Source: Micromonospora sp. RHAY321 (lineage in GTDB: Bacteria > Actinomycetota > Actinomycetes > Mycobacteriales > Micromonosporaceae). Taken from it: a stretch of 64,000 nt of DNA. The DNA is taken from assembly GCF_023896955.1 (NCBI RefSeq), contig NZ_JAMHIW010000001.1, forward strand, positions 124,001 to 188,000, given 5' to 3'. How positions within the stretch are numbered: the stretch's first letter is position 1; each line of letters opens with the position of its first letter. This document shows positions 23,968 to 32,474 of the stretch, piece by piece. The position numbers and the translations under genes are program-made. The notes beneath the pieces were generated by a model that did no database searches, was not told the DNA's origin, and saw nothing but the letters and a program-made list of their open reading frames with translations.

Positions 23968-24852
23968 GTGATGCGCTCGGCAACGTTCCTGCGGGAGTGC
24001 CTGCTCCGGGCAGGGATGCGCGATGTCCTCGCGGTGGAGCCGGCGGCGGGTGGGCTCGCGGCGCTCGCGGGCATAGCCACCCGCCGGGACGCGCCGCCGG
24101 TGTTCGTCAAGGCCTTCGCCGACCCGCCGGCCGACGACGTCTTCGTCGCGGAGGCCGAAGGGCTGACCGCCCTGCGCGAGCTCGGCGGCGTGGCGACACC
24201 CAAGGTGATCCTGGCGGACCGGGAACTGCTCGTGCTGTCGGTGCTGCAGCCGAGGCCACACAGCGAGACCTTCTGGGAACAGTTCGCGCACGCGCTCGCC
24301 CACCTGCACACGAGCACGACCCACCCGCGCTTCGGATGGCACCGCGACAACTGGCTGGGCCGCCGCCGGCAGATCAATAGCTGGGATGACGACGGCCATG
24401 CGTTCTTCGCACAGCACCGACTGCTTCGGTGGCTCGGGCAGCCCCGAGTTGAGGCGGCACTCGACCGCGAAGACCGGGCGGCACTGGAGCGGCTGTGTCA
24501 CCGGCTGCCCGACCTGCTGCCGAACCGGCCGGCATGCCTGACCCACGGCGACCTGTGGGCACAGAACGTCCTCGCCACCCCGGACGGGCAGCCCGCGCTG
24601 ATCGACCCGGCGGTGTCCTACCTGTGGGCCGAGGTCGACCTCGCCCACGTGTGGTCCACCACTCCCCCGCCCGAGGCGCAACGATTCTTCAAGGTCTATG
24701 CAGAGCTGACCTCCCTCGACAACGACTGGCCGGCCCGCATGCCGATCATCCAGCTGCGACAACACCTCGCCGTGCTGGCCCAGTTCGACGACGACTGGGG
24801 CGCAGGCGACCAAATCCGCGCCACCCTTGCCCCGTTCCGCACACGAACCTGA
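23968..24852 (+). CDS. Fructosamine kinase / aminoglycoside phosphotransferase-like protein
   Basis: A 294-residue kinase-fold protein closest to fructosamine-3-kinases: VFVKAFADPPADDVFVAEAEGLTALREL (ATP-binding Lys and Glu, approximately residues 47-74), catalytic loop LTHGDLWAQNVLATPDG (HGD-x4-N) and metal-binding IDPAVSYLWAEVDLA in place of DFE/DxD. It would phosphorylate a sugar amine, reversing early glycation, or a small amino-glycoside-like compound. GTG 23968 or the adjacent ATG 23971 may start it; AGGAG lies seven to ten bases upstream. Confidence 0.85.
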   Translation: MMRSATFLRECLLRAGMRDVLAVEPAAGGLAALAGIATRRDAPPVFVKAFADPPADDVFVAEAEGLTALRELGGVATPKVILADRELLVLSVLQPRPHSETFWEQFAHALAHLHTSTTHPRFGWHRDNWLGRRRQINSWDDDGHAFFAQHRLLRWLGQPRVEAALDREDRAALERLCHRLPDLLPNRPACLTHGDLWAQNVLATPDGQPALIDPAVSYLWAEVDLAHVWSTTPPPEAQRFFKVYAELTSLDNDWPARMPIIQLRQHLAVLAQFDDDWGAGDQIRATLAPFRTRT

Positions 24853-24931
24853 CCGTCGACTGCTCTCCGTTGATCCGTTGCCACAACAGGCTGCAGTATC
24901 CCGCCGACCCGCGTTTCGCGGCGAGCGAGAT

Positions 24932-25266
24932 AGCCACATTGCAGCCTGGCGGGATCAGGGGCACATCGAAGTCATCAACGACCGCGAGAAGGTCCTCGCG
25001 CAAGGCCGATTTGGCACCGACCGTGACGGGCTACCAGACAATGCTCAAGCTGGGCCGGCAGCACAAGGACCGGATCTGGGCGGTCGAGGGCTGCAAAGGC
25101 ATCGGCAAACACATCGCCCAGCGGTTGGTCGCAGACGGCGAGACCGTGGTGGACGTGCCCGCGAAGCTGTCCGCCCGGGCCAGAGTTTTCGACACCGCCC
25201 AAGGTCGAAAGACCGACTCGGTCGACGCGCACAGCGTCGCGGTCGCCGCCTTACGCAGTAAGGGTT
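24932..25266 (+). mobile_element. IS110-family transposase, N-terminal relic
   Basis: The pieces SHIAAWRDQGHIEVINDREK and, in the next frame, GYQTMLKLGRQHKDRIWAVEGCKGIGKHIAQRL (positions approximately 25022-25120), VVDVPAKLSARARVFDTAQG and RKTDSVDAHSVAVAALR match the DEDD RuvC-like N-terminal domain of IS110 transposases. One frameshift at about 25020 and an abrupt end at about 25266 show it is dead. The C-terminal serine-containing domain is missing; sequence passes directly into an SDR fragment. Confidence 0.8.
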
Positions 25267-25269
25267 TAA

Positions 25270-25639
25270 GCTGTTCGGCCGAAACGGCGGCAGCATCGTC
25301 AACATCAGCTCGACCGCCGTGCACCTGTCCCAGGCGAACCTGATGATCTACACCGCCACGAAGAGTGCCGTCGAGGCCATCACCCGCGTACTGGCCAAGG
25401 AGCTGGGCCCCCGGCAGATCCGGGTGAACGCCGTGGCGCCTGGCGGAACGGAGACCGAGGGCGGGCACGAGCACGGGCTCATCGACAGCCCGTACGTCAA
25501 GGAACTGATTGCCCAGACCCCGCTCGCCCGACTCGGTCAACCCTCCGACATCGCTGGCGTCGTGACATTCCTCGCCGGTCCGGAGGCACGGTGGCTGACC
25601 GGAGAGGTCATCCTGGCCTCGGGCGGTCTGCGACCCTAG
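25270..25639 (+). pseudogene. Short-chain dehydrogenase (SDR), C-terminal fragment
   Basis: In frame from about 25271 the translation is LFGRNGGSIVNISSTAVHLS, then MIYTATKSAVEAITRVLAKELGPRQIRVNAVAPG, split here at the catalytic Y-x3-K (YTATK), and ends ITLARLGQPSDIAGV-like and VILASGGLRP. The Rossmann nucleotide-binding half is absent. An internal ATG at 25346 could still start a short peptide, but no functional enzyme can be made. Confidence 0.8.
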
Positions 25640-25768
25640 GGGTGCATCAACGGCGGATCGACCGGGGGTCGCTGGTCGGCGTCGCTCCGAGCGCGAAGCC
25701 GACCCGGCCGGCCGACCCCGCTCAGACATGATTGAAACGCCCGCTTAGAAACGTGGGGTGAGGTGTCA

Positions 25769-25794
25769 GTGACGTGTCACCCTTCCGATAGGCT
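25769..25794 (+). promoter_or_regulatory. Dyad and leaderless-type promoter of marR-type gene
   Basis: GTGAC-GT-GTCAC (25769-25780) is followed by TAGGCT (25789-25794), seven bases before the ATG at 25802. That spacing places the transcription start at the ATG, so the mRNA is probably leaderless and the dyad covers the -35 zone. Confidence 0.5.
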
Positions 25795-25801
25795 TGGTGT
25801 C

Positions 25802-26263
25802 ATGGCTGATCCCGAGTGGCTGACGGAGCGCGAGCAACGAGCATGGCAGGGTTTCCTCACCATGCGAGAGGAAGTAACGCGCCGACTGAATCGCCGACTG
25901 CTCCTCGACTCCGGCATCTCGGAACCGGACTACGCCATCCTGGCCACGCTTTCCGAGGCTCCGGAGGGCCACCTCCGCATCCTCGAACTGCGGGAGCGTC
26001 TCATGTGGGAGAAGACCCGTCTCACCCACCAGCTCTCACGCATGATCAAGCGTGGGCTGGTCGAACGGCGGCCCGCCGACCCCCGCGGGGTGTACGTCGC
26101 CCTCACAGCCGAAGGCCGCGAAACCATCCTGGCGGCCGCCCCGCTTCATACCGCCTATGTGCGCCGCTCGTTCATCGAGGCGCTCAGCCCGGTTCAGCTC
26201 GACGCCCTGGCCACCATCTCCGAAACGGTACTGAAGCACCAGCGGGGTAAGCCCGAGGAATGA
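25802..26263 (+). CDS. MarR family transcriptional regulator
   Basis: A 153-residue regulator from ATG 25802 (MADPEWLTEREQRAWQGFL). Core winged helix: YAILATLSEAPEGHLRILELRERL, WEKTRLTHQLSRMIKRGLVERRPADPRGVYVALTAEG (about residues 60-108; key motif SRMIKRGLV). It probably represses the downstream WrbA-type quinone reductase, a frequent MarR target, although 480 bp separate them. Confidence 0.92.
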   Translation: MADPEWLTEREQRAWQGFLTMREEVTRRLNRRLLLDSGISEPDYAILATLSEAPEGHLRILELRERLMWEKTRLTHQLSRMIKRGLVERRPADPRGVYVALTAEGRETILAAAPLHTAYVRRSFIEALSPVQLDALATISETVLKHQRGKPEE

Positions 26264-26745
26264 GCGAGGCGCGAGCGCGGTACCGCCGACGTCTCGGACA
26301 TCCGGGGCACAACACGCGGACCCCCACCTCATCCTGATCGAGCGCCAGCAGTTGAGGGTGATTCGTCACTGTTGCGCACTCCGCGAAGGGCCATGAGCCG
26401 CCCCTGCAGGGGCAGGCGTCGAGCCCTCGGTATGCCGCACCGATGCCGCGAAGCGAACCGCAAGGGGCGTAATAGGCGCCAGGTGGCAGCCCGTCCTTGG
26501 GAAATGGACGCGACGGCGAACAGGTTGCCGAAACCAGCACATCCCGACCCAGCGGCGCCTGGCCACCCGCAGCATCGGCTGCGCCAGGCGATCGCATGGG
26601 AGATACGTCACCCGGTCGCGGGTTGATGTATCACCCATCGCGTGTCTAGCTTTAGAACAGACGCCCGCACCCTGCGGGGAACTTGACCCACCGCTGCGCT
26701 GTGCGCTGTGCGCAGGCAACGTGGTCACTAAACGAAGGACCTCTG
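26264..26745. other. Intergenic, 482 bp
   Basis: No recognisable coding content. A TCTA-GCTT-TAGA dyad at about 26645-26657 may be a regulatory site for the quinone reductase gene. Confidence 0.4.
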
Positions 26746-27363
26746 ATGCCCGATCCCGTCAAGCTCGCCATCGTCTACTACTCGTCGACCGGAACCGGCA
26801 CCGAAATCGCGAAGGCGGTCGCTGCCGGCGCCGAAAAGGCGGGCGCCGAGGTGCGCATCCTCAAGGCCGCCGAACTGGCCCCGCAGGCAGCCATCGACCG
26901 TAACCCGGTCTGGGCTGCCCACCATGACGACACCGCCCACCTGCCGGCCCCCACGCTCGACGACATGGAGTGGGCGGACGCGGTGATCTTCGGATCTCCG
27001 ACCCGGTTCGGCAACGTCGCAGCACAGCTGAAGCAATTCATCGACAGCCTCTCCCCCTTGTGGGTTGCGGGCAAGCTGTCCAACAAGGTCTACAGCGGCT
27101 TCACCTCCACCGCGACCCTGCACGGCGGACAGGAGTCAACGCTGCTGGCTCTCTACAACACCATCCACCACTTCGGCGGCGTCATCGTCCCGCCCGGATA
27201 CACCGATGCGGTTAAGTTCGCCGACGGCAACCCCTACGGCACCTCGCACTTCGACGCGCAGGGCACCATCCCGGTCGGCGAAGAGACCCGCGCCTCCGCC
27301 CGCTACCAGGGCGAACGTGTGGTTCGGTTCGCAAAGGCGCTCAAGCTGGGTCTCGACGCCTGA
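26746..27363 (+). CDS. wrbA: NAD(P)H:quinone oxidoreductase, WrbA type
   Basis: A 205-residue flavodoxin-like protein: FMN phosphate loop VYYSSTGTGTEIAKAV, ADAVIFGSPTRFGNVAAQLKQFID (residues approximately 78-101), the WrbA-specific LWVAGKLSNKVYSGFTSTATLHGGQESTL region and HFGGVIVPPGYT, with YGTSHF near the end. It reduces quinones by two electrons, avoiding semiquinones and oxidative stress. ATG follows GAAGGA. It is preceded by a MarR regulator on the same strand. Confidence 0.93.
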   Translation: MPDPVKLAIVYYSSTGTGTEIAKAVAAGAEKAGAEVRILKAAELAPQAAIDRNPVWAAHHDDTAHLPAPTLDDMEWADAVIFGSPTRFGNVAAQLKQFIDSLSPLWVAGKLSNKVYSGFTSTATLHGGQESTLLALYNTIHHFGGVIVPPGYTDAVKFADGNPYGTSHFDAQGTIPVGEETRASARYQGERVVRFAKALKLGLDA

Positions 27364-27479
27364 TCTCCCCGAGCGCCGCCGGTTCCGGATATCACCGGCG
27401 GCGCGAAGGACCATCGCCTTCGACGGCCGGCTCTCCATGGGCCGCCGCTAAACTCACACGACACGAGATACGCGGTCAC

Positions 27480-29747
27480 ATGCCCGACTATTTGCACTCC
27501 CTCAGCTTCGGCACCTCCATCACGCCGGCGAACGCTAAGCCCGGAGGTGCCCCGGCACTCGCCCGGTTCAGCGAACAACTCGGCTACAACTTGGTGACGT
27601 TCCAGGACCACCCGTACCAGCCGGCCTTCCACGACACCTGGACGCTGCTTACCTGGGTTGCGGCCGTAACCGAGCGGATCCATGTCGCGCCCAACGTCCT
27701 CAGCATCCCCATGCGGCCGCCAGCGGTGACCGCCCGCGCGGCCGCGAGCCTGGACCTGCTGTCGGGCGGGCGCTTCGACCTCGCCCTCGGCGCCGGGGCC
27801 TTCTGGGACGCCATCGAGGCAATGGGCGTCCGGCGCCTGACCCCTGGTCAGGCCGTCGACGCGCTCGGCGAGGCGATCGACGTGATGCGCGGTATCTGGG
27901 CGGCCGGCGAGCGGGCCCCCCTGCGCTTGTCGGGCACGTACCACCACGTCAACGGCGCCAAGCGCGGCCCCGCGCCGGCCCACGACATCCCCGTCTGGAT
28001 CGGTGCCTACAAGCCGAAGATGCAACGGCTCATCGGCCGCAAGGGGGACGGCTGGCTGCCGTCCACCTCCTACCTCAAGCCCGGCGAACTCCGCACCGGC
28101 ATGCGGATCATCGACGAGGCCGCTGTGGAGGCGGGCCGGGACCCGCGGGAGATCCGGCGGCTGCTGAACGTCTCCGGCACCTTTGCACGCGACGGGCGCG
28201 GCTTCCTCGACGGTCCCGGCACACAGTGGGTCGAGGACCTGCTGCCCTATGCCCTTGAAGACGGCGTGAGCACGTTCATCCTCGCCTCCGACGATCCCGC
28301 CTCCCTCCAGCGGTTCGCCGAGGAGGTCGCGCCCGCCCTGCGCGAGGCCGTGGCCCGTGAACGCGGCGGCGACGGCGGAGGCCCGACGCTGCGCAGCACG
28401 GCCGTCCGAGCCGCGCGGCGCCCGGGCATCGCGTACGACGACGTGCCCGCCACGCTCGCCTCGGCAGCGGTCGAGCCGGGTGACGCCCGGTACAGCCGCG
28501 TGAAATCCACATACATACGCGGCGGCTCACCCGGCCTTGTACTGCAGGTACGGGACGCGGCCGAAGTCGCGGACGCGCTGGCGTTCGCGCGCGAGCACCC
28601 AGCCCTACCCCTCGGCGTACGCAGCGGTGGACACGGCATCAGCGGCCGGTCCACGAACGACGGCGGCATCGTCATCGACGTCTCCGCGCTGAACACGATC
28701 GAGGTGATGGACAAGCGGACCAGGAGGGTCCGCATCGGCCCCGGCGCCCGGTGGGCCGACGTCGCCCAAGCTCTGGCCCCGCACGGCTGGGCGCTGAGCT
28801 CCGGCGACTACGGCGGGGTCGGCGTGGGCGGGCTCGCCACGGCGGGCGGTGTCGGGTGGCTGGCGCGCGAACACGGCCTGACCATCGACCACCTCAGGGC
28901 GGCGGACATCGTGCTCGCCGACGGGCGCACGGTCCACGCGAGCGCCGAGGAGAACCCGGACCTCTTCTGGGCAGTGCGCGGCGCCGGCGCGAACTTCGGC
29001 ATCGTGGTGTCCTTCGAGTTCGAGGTTGACGTCGTCGGCGACGTCGCCTGGGCGCAGCTGGTGTTCGACGCGAGCGACACCGCCCAGTTCCTCAAGTCCT
29101 GGAGCGCGGTGGTCGAAGCGGCCCCCCGCGACCTCACCAGCAATTTGGTCCTTGGCGGCCGGCGGCGCGGGCGGCCGGTATACGCGCAGGTCCTAGCGGT
29201 GGTCGATTCCGACGACCCGGACACCGTGCTGGACCGGCTGAAGCCTTTTGCGGGGATCGCCCCGCTGCTGGACCAGTCGATCCAGATCGTGCCGTACGCG
29301 GCGGTCATGGCGAACGTCAGGGACGGGGGTCACGACGGTCAGGGCGAGCCGCACGCGCACTCGGGGCTCGTCGAGCACATCACCCCGGAGTTCGCGGCGG
29401 AGGCGGCCGAGCTCATCGACACCGGCGCGGCGTACTTCTTCCAGATCCGCTCCGTCGGCGGCGCGGTGTCCGATGTGCCGCCGGACGCCACCGCGTACGC
29501 GAACCGGTCGGCCAACTTCTCCGTGGTGGCCTTCGGCACGAACGCGTCCGGGCTCGACCAGCGGTGGGAGCGGCTGCGCCGCCACTTCGCCGGGATGTAC
29601 CTGAGCTTCGAGACGGGCCTCGACCCGGAGCGCATCGACATCGCCTTTCCGGGCGACACCCTGACGCGGCTGCGCGCGCTGAAGGAGCGGTACGACCCCG
29701 AGAACGTCTTCCGGGACAACTTCAACGTGCTCGGCGCGACTCCGTGA
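27480..29747 (+). CDS. Luciferase-like monooxygenase fused to BBE-type FAD oxidase
   Basis: A 755-residue fusion. Residues 1-300 are a luciferase-like (LLM, FMN/F420-dependent) TIM-barrel: GYNLVTFQDHPYQPAFHDTW, LSGGRFDLALGAGAFWDAIEAMG, IPVWIGAYKPKMQRLIGRKGDGW. Residues 345-755 are a complete FAD-linked oxidase with LPLGVRSGGH (His385 is the likely covalent FAD attachment), GGVGVGGLATAGGVGWLAREHG and the berberine-bridge C-terminus YDPENVFRDNFN. The second Cys linkage of plant BBE enzymes is absent. Both halves keep cofactor motifs, so it may run two sequential oxidations or shuttle reduced flavin. A stand-alone relative of the second half is at 55195. Confidence 0.93.
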   Translation: MPDYLHSLSFGTSITPANAKPGGAPALARFSEQLGYNLVTFQDHPYQPAFHDTWTLLTWVAAVTERIHVAPNVLSIPMRPPAVTARAAASLDLLSGGRFDLALGAGAFWDAIEAMGVRRLTPGQAVDALGEAIDVMRGIWAAGERAPLRLSGTYHHVNGAKRGPAPAHDIPVWIGAYKPKMQRLIGRKGDGWLPSTSYLKPGELRTGMRIIDEAAVEAGRDPREIRRLLNVSGTFARDGRGFLDGPGTQWVEDLLPYALEDGVSTFILASDDPASLQRFAEEVAPALREAVARERGGDGGGPTLRSTAVRAARRPGIAYDDVPATLASAAVEPGDARYSRVKSTYIRGGSPGLVLQVRDAAEVADALAFAREHPALPLGVRSGGHGISGRSTNDGGIVIDVSALNTIEVMDKRTRRVRIGPGARWADVAQALAPHGWALSSGDYGGVGVGGLATAGGVGWLAREHGLTIDHLRAADIVLADGRTVHASAEENPDLFWAVRGAGANFGIVVSFEFEVDVVGDVAWAQLVFDASDTAQFLKSWSAVVEAAPRDLTSNLVLGGRRRGRPVYAQVLAVVDSDDPDTVLDRLKPFAGIAPLLDQSIQIVPYAAVMANVRDGGHDGQGEPHAHSGLVEHITPEFAAEAAELIDTGAAYFFQIRSVGGAVSDVPPDATAYANRSANFSVVAFGTNASGLDQRWERLRRHFAGMYLSFETGLDPERIDIAFPGDTLTRLRALKERYDPENVFRDNFNVLGATP

Positions 29748-30573
29748 CCGGCCGCCGAGGGCCGCCACCACTCGGTGCAGAACGCGACGCTCACCCGCTG
29801 CCAACCCTGACCCAGGTCGTAAAGCCCAACCTTGTTTCCCATGGGCCCGGCGTGGCGTGGCACCCGGCCGCGAGCTGTCCGGCGGACAAGAGCGACCAGG
29901 ATTTCCAGCGCGTGGCGGACTGGGCCGCGCTGTTCACGCCGTTGGCCGCATCCTTGATCAGCGAGACCACCGCCGCGGGCTATGGAGTCCGACCACCTAA
30001 GCGGAGTACTCACTCAATTCGGCATGTGCGGCCGCCGCAGGCCTGACGACCCCACGGCCATCGCTGAACGAATCGTCCGTTCAGCAACGGCCAGCGCCCT
30101 GCGAGGTTTAGTCGGGAGCTCCACCCTTTTAGGCACCCCCACGCCGGGCGCACCGATGGACCACTTCAAAGGGCGAGTAACGTGGATGACCCGGTTTCGT
30201 CGGTGTCATTGACTGCCATTGCCCGGTAACCCGTCTGCCTCCGCAGCCAGGCGTTTCCGGACAGGCGGAACCGCCGCCGGCACCAGTACGGCCACCCACA
30301 CCGCTATGCATGGATCGACGCCGCTCCTGCCCGCTGCGGCTGGTCGAGGCTGCGACGCAGGATGCGGCGGGAACGCTCAGCGGCCGAGTTCGCCGCGGGT
30401 TGAATCCTTGTCCGTCTTTGCGGCACACGCCGAGGCAGCGGTCGACTGTGGTTCGGGTGCGTAGGGCGCCGACCTCGCCGGCGCCGTTGAGCAACTCGCG
30501 ACGTTCGTGGTGTCACGCCCACCGCGCCGTCCCCGCGCAGCGCCAACGACGGTCTCGCCCCCGCCGGAGTGGG
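29748..30573. other. Intergenic, about 825 bp, with relic sequence
   Basis: No intact gene. It contains a copy of the 3' end of the alpha/beta hydrolase (29929-29990) and a small hairpin GCTGAACG/CGTTCAGC at 30063-30085. Other frames are open but unrecognisable. Confidence 0.5.
29929..29990 (-). pseudogene. Alpha/beta hydrolase 3'-end remnant
   Basis: Bases 29929-29965 are identical to 2682-2718, the end of the hydrolase gene at 2673-3380. The minus-strand translation AAVVSLIKDAANGVNS parallels AAVASLIKDAANGVNS of that gene and continues a little way upstream with divergence, so this is what remains of a second homologous gene rather than a chance repeat. Confidence 0.75.
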
Positions 30574-30843
30574 TTATCCCTCTGTAGTGGGTCGGCTGTG
30601 CACCACCAACTCGTCGATCTCCAACCGGCCGACGCGCAGCTCCCGCACGACTGCCCGGCGGATCGCTAGCCGCCCGATGACCAGCGCCCCGACGGCCACG
30701 GCCCCGACGGCCAGGGCCCCTACGGCGAGGGCGCCGAGCGACGCCGCCCCCGCAGCCCGCGCGCCTGTAGCCGCCGCGCCTGTCGCCACCGCGCCGTTGG
30801 CGCGCGTCCCGGTCAACCGCATCGGGCGTACCTCTCGCTTCAT
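30574..30843 (-). CDS. Small hydrophobic-repeat (beta-helix-like) protein
   Basis: An 89-residue protein built almost entirely from a five-residue period: GAVATGAAATGARAAGAASLG, then GALAVGALAVGAVAVGALVIG, passing into a more charged run GRLAIRR, RELRVGRLEIDELVVHS. The alternation of small residues and outward hydrophobic or charged side chains suits a short right-handed beta-helix, like pentapeptide-repeat or bactofilin-type proteins. It has no cysteine or signal peptide. Starts at ATG 30841 or at the in-frame ATG eight codons on, which has an AGAGGT site. Function unknown. Confidence 0.65.
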   Translation of the reverse strand: MKREVRPMRLTGTRANGAVATGAAATGARAAGAASLGALAVGALAVGAVAVGALVIGRLAIRRAVVRELRVGRLEIDELVVHSRPTTEG

Positions 30844-30939
30844 CCCCCCATTGTCCGCGTACCGCCGGCCGCCCGCTCCCCACAGATCCCGGATGTCACC
30901 CCGCCGCCCTATCCTGGCCCGTACCGTCCGCTCCGGTCA

Positions 30940-30984
30940 CCGCCCGCCAGGTGTCCGCCCGCCAGGTGTCCGCCCCCCAGTGGT
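30940..30984. repeat. Three tandem 15-bp units
   Basis: CCGCCCGCCAGGTGT occurs twice exactly and a third degenerate unit (CCGCCCCCCAGTGGT) follows. Too short and spacer-free to be a CRISPR; probably replication slippage. Confidence 0.7.
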
Positions 30985-31156
30985 CCCCGTCGTCGCGTAC
31001 CGGGCGGGCAGGCGAACGCGCCGCTGGAGACGTGCCGCAGGTACTCGTTCATCTTGTTGGACGAACCGGGTAATGGACCTGTCCTTCGTCCGGCCCGCGA
31101 TCTAGGGCATTGTCCGGTGAGCCGCCGGCTGCCGGGTGGCCATTGGCAGCGCGCGT

Positions 31157-31657
31157 TTACCTGGAGGTCAGCTGCTGAGCCAGCCGATCCAGGCCGTCCT
31201 TGATCAGCTGCCCGTACTGGTCATCGCCGAGCGCGCCGATCCCCGCCTGTGCACGCTGAAGGTACCCACGGGCATGGTCGAGATCGCCGAGCTTGCGGTA
31301 GCACTCGGCCAAGCTGAGGTGCAACGATGGATACAGACCTGCCGCCGAGATCGGCACCCCAGCCTGCGCCAATCGGGCGTCGGTGAGCAGGTCGGCCGCC
31401 ACCAGCGCTCGTTGATCCCAGATCAACTCCTGCTCGACGTCGTCCTGCACGTCGGCCATCGAGTGCGCGAGAACGCAAACGTGCAAAGGATCGCCTCGTT
31501 CCCCGCCGGTCTCGTCCCAGATCTGCGCGAACAAGTCACGGGCAGCCTCACGCTGGTCCTGACCATGATGCAGCTGCACACCTTGGTTGATACGGGCAAG
31601 CGTCACATCGGCGTTCAACGGCTGCTCGTGCGCAGCTTCATCTCGCGACGAGGGCAT
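31157..31657 (-). CDS. TPR-like hypothetical protein
   Basis: A 166-residue soluble helical protein, MPSSRDEAAHEQPLNADVTLARINQG at the start. Helix pairs such as ECYRKLGDLDHARGYLQRAQAGIGAL have the Y-x-x-x-G-x3-A-x5-A spacing of tetratricopeptide repeats, implying a protein-binding scaffold. The organisation recalls a family of small actinomycete tetratricopeptide-like proteins of unknown role. No operon partner. Confidence 0.75.
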   Translation of the reverse strand: MPSSRDEAAHEQPLNADVTLARINQGVQLHHGQDQREAARDLFAQIWDETGGERGDPLHVCVLAHSMADVQDDVEQELIWDQRALVAADLLTDARLAQAGVPISAAGLYPSLHLSLAECYRKLGDLDHARGYLQRAQAGIGALGDDQYGQLIKDGLDRLAQQLTSR

Positions 31658-31682
31658 GGATCGTATTCTGCCCCAACACCAT

Positions 31683-32090
31683 CTACGTCCCGTCGATCAA
31701 TCCGTTTGTTGCCGTCGCAACGATGGTGACCGAATAGTCGCGGGTCTCGGTCGCCTTTACCGCGGCCCACACGGGTTGTTCCGGGGCCAGGTGAAGGTGC
31801 GCGGCGGCGGCCCGGGGTGATGTCGGCGGCCACATTGACGGGCCCTGGGAGTGGGATCCGGAAGGTTGTCGCCCTGGCGTTGGATGCCGCCGATCGTCAC
31901 GGGCCAGACGTTGCGGGGGCTGCCGTCGGAACGCTGTGGGTACCGCGCGACGGCCGATGGTCGGAGCGCGACGAAGACGTCGCCGTCGTGGCGGTCGACG
32001 GTGGTAGAGGGAGAAGTCGGCCCAGAGCCGGACGGTGTGGCCGTCGGTCTGGCCGCAGTGCAGGTTGAGTCCGACGAGCCGGCGAGCACG
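31683..32090 (-). pseudogene. Molybdate ABC transporter ATPase (ModC-like), C-terminal relic
   Basis: Minus-strand pieces in different frames reconstruct a TOBE domain: ARRLVGLNLHCGQTDGHTVRL, TTVDRHDGDVFVALRPSAVA, GSPRNVWPVTIGGIQRQGDNL, AADITPG and HLHLAPEQPVWAAVKATETRDYS. At least three frame changes are needed and the whole nucleotide-binding domain is missing. From 32091 to 32474 I see no further recognisable coding content. Confidence 0.7.
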
Positions 32091-32474
32091 AGGGCTCGAA
32101 TTCGTGGCAAGACGCTCGCCGCCTGCCGCGACCACCAAGCCGACACGCTGCTCCTCTTCGGCGCCGTCGCCGCGAACAGCCGGGTACGAGGCCTCGCCGA
32201 CCAACGCTGCGCCGCAACCAAGATCCAACGCTGTCCTCGCTATCGCGTGGGCGCCTGCCACAGCCCGACTTGTGGCCGCACGCTCGATGGCGGGGATTAT
32301 TCGCGGGAACGCTCTTGTCGGCTGTGAGCGGGGGTCGCCAGTGCCGAGAAGTCGATGCCCTAGGCGACCCACCCCGCGGACGGCGCACCTACGACGGCGG
32401 ATCAGCACAGCCCCGCCCTCGCCGATCGGGGCCGGGCGTCCTGCGATGAGGCTCCCGCAACGCGAGTCGCCGCG

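Noticed and set aside
30940..30984. Tandem 15-bp units as a CRISPR
   Set aside because: Only three adjacent units with no spacers and no cas genes.
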